Assembly (NCBI GenBank): GCA_937901915.1
Contig: CALGUD010000151.1
Location: forward strand, 1-64,000
Reading direction: 5' to 3'
DNA length: 64,000 nt
Source of the DNA: an uncultured Flavobacteriaceae bacterium
Lineage (GTDB): Bacteria; Bacteroidota; Bacteroidia; Flavobacteriales; Flavobacteriaceae
Position numbers and translations under genes: made by a program. Position 1 is the first letter of the stretch. Every line of letters starts with the position of its first letter. Below, piece by piece: positions 63,739 to 64,000 of this stretch. The notes under the pieces are model-generated. The model worked only from the letters and a program-made list of their open reading frames with translations, ran no database searches and was not told the origin of the DNA.

Positions 63739-63819
63739 TAAATTTGGTACATCTTAACATGCGCAAGTGTGATTAGGGTTTGGTTATACCATGTCATAAA
63801 AATGGCATGGTATTTTTTT
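63739..63819 (+). ncRNA. Candidate small RNA (promoter plus terminator, no ORF)
   Basis: TAAATTTG (63739-63746) matches the -7 consensus. About 40 bases later a 12-base stem (63786-63797 with 63802-63813, one G-T pair) runs into a T tract. A transcript would be about 65-70 nt. No open frame fits within. It follows a first terminator, so read-through from the lipoprotein gene is unlikely to be the reason for the second one. Confidence 0.35.
63786..63819 (+). terminator. Rho-independent terminator
   Basis: ATACCATGTCAT pairs with ATGGCATGGTAT around four A, then seven T follow. It is the end of the candidate small RNA or of an unseen transcript. Confidence 0.75.
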
Positions 63820-63969
63820 AATCTTGATAATATAACTTCTTAAATCGGCACAAGACTCTTCGCCTGTTTAAAGTTGGATTAATTGGAATTTAGTTTTATT
63901 AGCTTTTCATGTGAGATATTAGAAATAACTATAAATTCACTCCCTCATCGTGAATATCAGACTCTCGAT

Positions 63970-63994
63970 GGTGGCTGAGGCTCTCGAAGCCACC
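63970..63994. terminator. Hairpin at window end
   Basis: GGTGGCT (63970-63976) pairs with AGCCACC (63988-63994). A CTCTCGA direct repeat lies around and in its loop. The following sequence is cut by the window end, so its role is unclear. Confidence 0.35.
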
Positions 63995-64000
63995 TTTATT

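Noticed and set aside
1..64000. CRISPR array, tRNA, rRNA or insertion sequence
   Set aside because: No regularly spaced repeats, cloverleaf-type sequence with a GGTTCGA arm, ribosomal stretch or transposase frame was found on either strand.

Overview
The window reads as chromosomal DNA of a marine or soil Flavobacteriaceae bacterium (phylum Bacteroidota). The evidence is a SusC/SusD pair with an ECF sigma/FecR switch, a one-protein hybrid two-component regulator, TAnnTTTG-type promoter boxes, AT-rich spacers, and A-rich stretches before ATG in place of strong Shine-Dalgarno sites. No rRNA, tRNA, insertion sequence, phage or CRISPR array was seen.

Layout. (1) 0.4-2.5 kb: a small accessory block on the minus strand (hypothetical protein, GNAT acetyltransferase, PIN-type toxin-antitoxin pair) with a 40-bp promoter-bearing direct repeat on both sides of the GNAT/toxin part and an attC-like fold-back spacer. 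(2) 2.7-7.5 kb: galT, divergent from a secreted GH2 beta-galactosidase. (3) 7.7-15.1 kb, minus strand: a two-gene operon of a SusC-like outer-membrane barrel that lacks a plug domain, followed by a secreted alpha-2-macroglobulin with a thioester motif that carries a SusC-type plug in its middle. (4) 15.4-16.4 kb: two hypothetical proteins that share a C-terminal motif. (5) 16.6-24.2 kb: ECF sigma factor, FecR anti-sigma, SusC with an STN signalling domain, SusD, and a SusE-position surface lipoprotein. (6) 24.5-41.7 kb: one long run of plus-strand degradative genes: GH127/GH146-type beta-L-arabinofuranosidase, GH51, two GH43, a type-B carboxylesterase, a SASA/CE6 acetylesterase, an alpha/beta hydrolase, and five CE1-type esterase genes with six catalytic domains. 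(7) 42.2-46.3 kb: a hybrid two-component sensor/AraC regulator reading toward this operon. (8) 46.7-63.5 kb: a DUF2807 protein and a series of general-stress-type genes: YtxH, a holin-like membrane protein, topoisomerase IB, DUF2383, AraC, a degenerate SRAP protein, DUF1328, DUF892, two SDRs, a Cys-less ArsC-like protein, a zinc protease, a GH3 acyl-adenylating enzyme, a PNPOx-like protein, DJ-1/PfpI, and a DUF5018-PfpI-ThuA lipoprotein.

How it works together. Regions 5-7 form a polysaccharide utilisation locus most simply read as targeting a heavily esterified, arabinose-decorated glycan such as feruloylated and acetylated arabinoxylan or pectic arabinan. SusC/D import oligosaccharides, the esterases strip acyl groups, GH43/GH51/GH127 remove arabinose and xylose, and GH2 with GalT would handle galactose. 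No endo-acting xylanase or arabinanase is encoded here. A 21-bp palindrome shared by the galT/GH2 spacer and the GH127 promoter suggests that these units are co-regulated.

The strongest candidate for an undescribed system is region 3, where the plug missing from the barrel appears inside the neighbouring macroglobulin. Novelty could not be checked here.
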